The notes under the pieces: generated by a model
Told to the model about the DNA's origin: nothing
The model's input: only the letters and a program-made list of their open reading frames with translations
Database searches by the model: none
Position numbers and translations under genes: made by a program
Assembly: GCA_046757585.1 (NCBI GenBank)
Contig: JBHHYR010000204.1
Location: 1-7,201 of the forward strand
DNA: 7,201 nucleotides
Direction of reading: 5' to 3'
Source: JBHHYR01 sp046757585
GTDB taxonomy: Bacteria > Desulfobacterota > Binatia > HRBIN30
In this document: one piece after another, positions 6,132-7,201 of the stretch
Numbering within the stretch: the first letter of the stretch is position 1
Layout of the letters: each line of letters begins with the position of its first letter

Positions 6132-7201
6132 ATGCCTACAAAACACGCTGTCGATCGGATCATGAGCGGTTCGGCGTGGGCGGATTTCTGCGACGCGCTC
6201 AAGCGCGCTGGCGCTGTCATCCTGCGCGACGGCTCGCCGCAGGATCCCTTTGATCGCGCCGAGGGGTTCCGCTACCTGAGCCGCCTCACGCGCGTCGCAC
6301 TCGAATCGTACGTCGAGTTCGCCGACCCCTTGGCCCCGGTGCTGTACCGCCCGGCACACGAGACCGTGAAGATCGGGGCGGACAACCCCGACAACTACTA
6401 CCAGCGGGCAGCAATCAGCGGCCACCATGAGTATCGGATTTGGGGAAAACGCGGCACGATTCATTACCTCGGCTTTGGAACTTACGCCGGCCACTACGGT
6501 TCGGCGGGGCGCTCCGGACAGACCGGTTACCTCGAAGGAGGCGACTTGCACATCGAGGACCCCGACGGCTCGTTCGAGATCATTGTGAGCAGGCACTCGC
6601 ATACGCGAAACTGGCTGCGGATGGAGCCGGACACCTCGTCGCTCATCGTCCGCCAGACCTTCCAGGACCGCCAGGCGGAAACCCTCGCTGATCTGCACAT
6701 CGAACGGTTGGGAGCCACCGAGCGACCGCTGCCGGTCACGCCCGACGACATTGATCGCGGCTTGGCGGCGGCGAGCGCCTACGTCGCCGGCACGGCCGCA
6801 CTGTTTGCCGACTGGGCCGAGGGCTTTGCGCACCGGGGCGTCAACCAGCTGCACCGCCTCGATGCCGGCGTCGCGGCGGCGGCGCACGGCGATCCGAACA
6901 TCTGCTACTTCCACAGCTACTGGGAACTGGGGCCGGACGCGGCACTCGTGATAGAGACCATGCCGCCACGATGCGAGTACTGGAACTTCCAGCTCAACAA
7001 CCACTGGATGGAGTCGCTCGACTACCGCTACTTCCGGGTGACGATCAACAGGCACACGGCGGTGTACGAGCCCGACGGTTCCGTGAAGATCATCGTCGCT
7101 TCCGATCACGCCGGCTTCCCTCTCAAGCAGGCGGTAGTTGACTATCTTGCCTCCCAGGGGCTGGCGGTCACTGATGCTGGCCCAGGTACGTCCGAGGTCC
7201 C
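6132..7201 (+). CDS. DUF1214-family protein joined in frame to an RpiB-like N terminus, 3' end outside window
   Basis: An open frame of 356 codons without a stop. Residues 1-317 are a DUF1214-type protein of unknown function, of the sort frequent near acyl-CoA genes in uncultured bacteria. Marks are AEGFRYLSRLTRVALESYVE (43-62), HETVKIGADNPDNYYQRA (76-93), EYRIWGKRGTIHYLGFGT (100-117) and the aromatic-rich EYWNFQLNNHWMESLDYRYF (282-301) followed by INRHTAVYEPDGSV. Family members normally continue with a segment of the type RIVVAHRDPG...NWL...GH...G and end some 40-60 residues later. Here, after VKIIVA (318-323), the sequence is SDHAGFPLKQAVVDYLASQG instead, which is the start of ribose-5-phosphate isomerase B. 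The typical DUF1214 C terminus is therefore missing. The ATG at 6132 has a weak GAGAG upstream (6121-6125); an in-frame ATG at 6162 is the alternative. No signal peptide is evident. Confidence 0.85.
   Translation, partial: MPTKHAVDRIMSGSAWADFCDALKRAGAVILRDGSPQDPFDRAEGFRYLSRLTRVALESYVEFADPLAPVLYRPAHETVKIGADNPDNYYQRAAISGHHEYRIWGKRGTIHYLGFGTYAGHYGSAGRSGQTGYLEGGDLHIEDPDGSFEIIVSRHSHTRNWLRMEPDTSSLIVRQTFQDRQAETLADLHIERLGATERPLPVTPDDIDRGLAAASAYVAGTAALFADWAEGFAHRGVNQLHRLDAGVAAAAHGDPNICYFHSYWELGPDAALVIETMPPRCEYWNFQLNNHWMESLDYRYFRVTINRHTAVYEPDGSVKIIVASDHAGFPLKQAVVDYLASQGLAVTDAGPGTSEV
7083..7201 (+). other. rpiB: N-terminal part of a ribose-5-phosphate isomerase B-like sequence, in frame with the DUF1214 gene
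   Basis: From the GTG at 7083 the frame reads VKIIVASDHAGFPLKQAVVD and continues YLASQGLAVTDAGPGTSEV to the window end. RpiB/LacAB proteins start the same way: a short beta strand, then (S/C)DHAG(F/Y) carrying the Asp-His pair of the phosphate and sugar site, an LK helix, and a second strand ending in D.G. The GTG coincides with where an independent RpiB would start, but no Shine-Dalgarno sequence precedes it, as the bases upstream are coding sequence of the DUF1214 gene. RpiB interconverts ribose 5-phosphate and ribulose 5-phosphate in the cytoplasm. The match rests on about 39 residues, because the rest is outside the window. Confidence 0.75.

Noticed and set aside
6114..7109. 331-codon minus-strand open frame opposite the DUF1214 gene
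   Set aside because: The plus-strand frame gives family-typical DUF1214 sequence, whereas this frame shows no recognisable motif. It also ends in the divergent promoter gap.

Overview
The window is a gene-dense, GC-rich bacterial segment built almost entirely from acyl-CoA metabolism genes. It holds a thiolase-like protein, its DUF35 partner, an enoyl-CoA hydratase, an F420-type luciferase-like oxidoreductase, two tandem CaiB/BaiF CoA-transferases and a DUF1214-family protein. This mix is common in uncultured soil or groundwater lineages such as Candidatus Binatota (the old 'Deltaproteobacteria') and also in actinobacteria. The codon style and the lack of any marker gene do not allow a firm assignment. 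I see no RNA genes, CRISPR arrays, insertion sequences or phage genes.

Left block, plus strand (1-3387): the 3' part of a thiolase-like gene, then 25 bp later a small zinc-ribbon/OB-fold DUF35 gene. A 105-bp gap follows with a striking 20-bp inverted repeat and a second small hairpin that contains the ribosome binding site of the next gene. After that come an enoyl-CoA hydratase with both catalytic glutamates and an Rv2161c-type LLM-class oxidoreductase. The thiolase-like protein lacks the usual nucleophilic Cys. With DUF35 next door it resembles the Ltp2-ChsH2 retro-aldolase arrangement of steroid side-chain breakdown, so a hydratase-plus-aldolase chain-shortening route is a reasonable hypothesis.

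Middle block, minus strand (5954-3502): two adjacent family III (CaiB/BaiF) CoA-transferases, 17 bp apart, each keeping the catalytic Asp (both at residue 175). They are probably cotranscribed and could be two subunits of one enzyme. They would activate a carboxylic acid to its CoA thioester for the other enzymes. The left and middle blocks converge on a 114-bp gap with a long imperfect stem.

Right block, plus strand (6132 to the window end): a DUF1214-type gene read divergently from the CoA-transferases across a 177-bp gap that holds an operator-like inverted repeat. Its reading frame runs to the end of the window, but its C-terminal part is not DUF1214. At residue 318 it passes in frame, through a short stretch that fits both families, into what looks like the N terminus of ribose-5-phosphate isomerase B. 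This chimera is the most unusual thing in the window. It is either a real recombination/fusion event or an assembly join.
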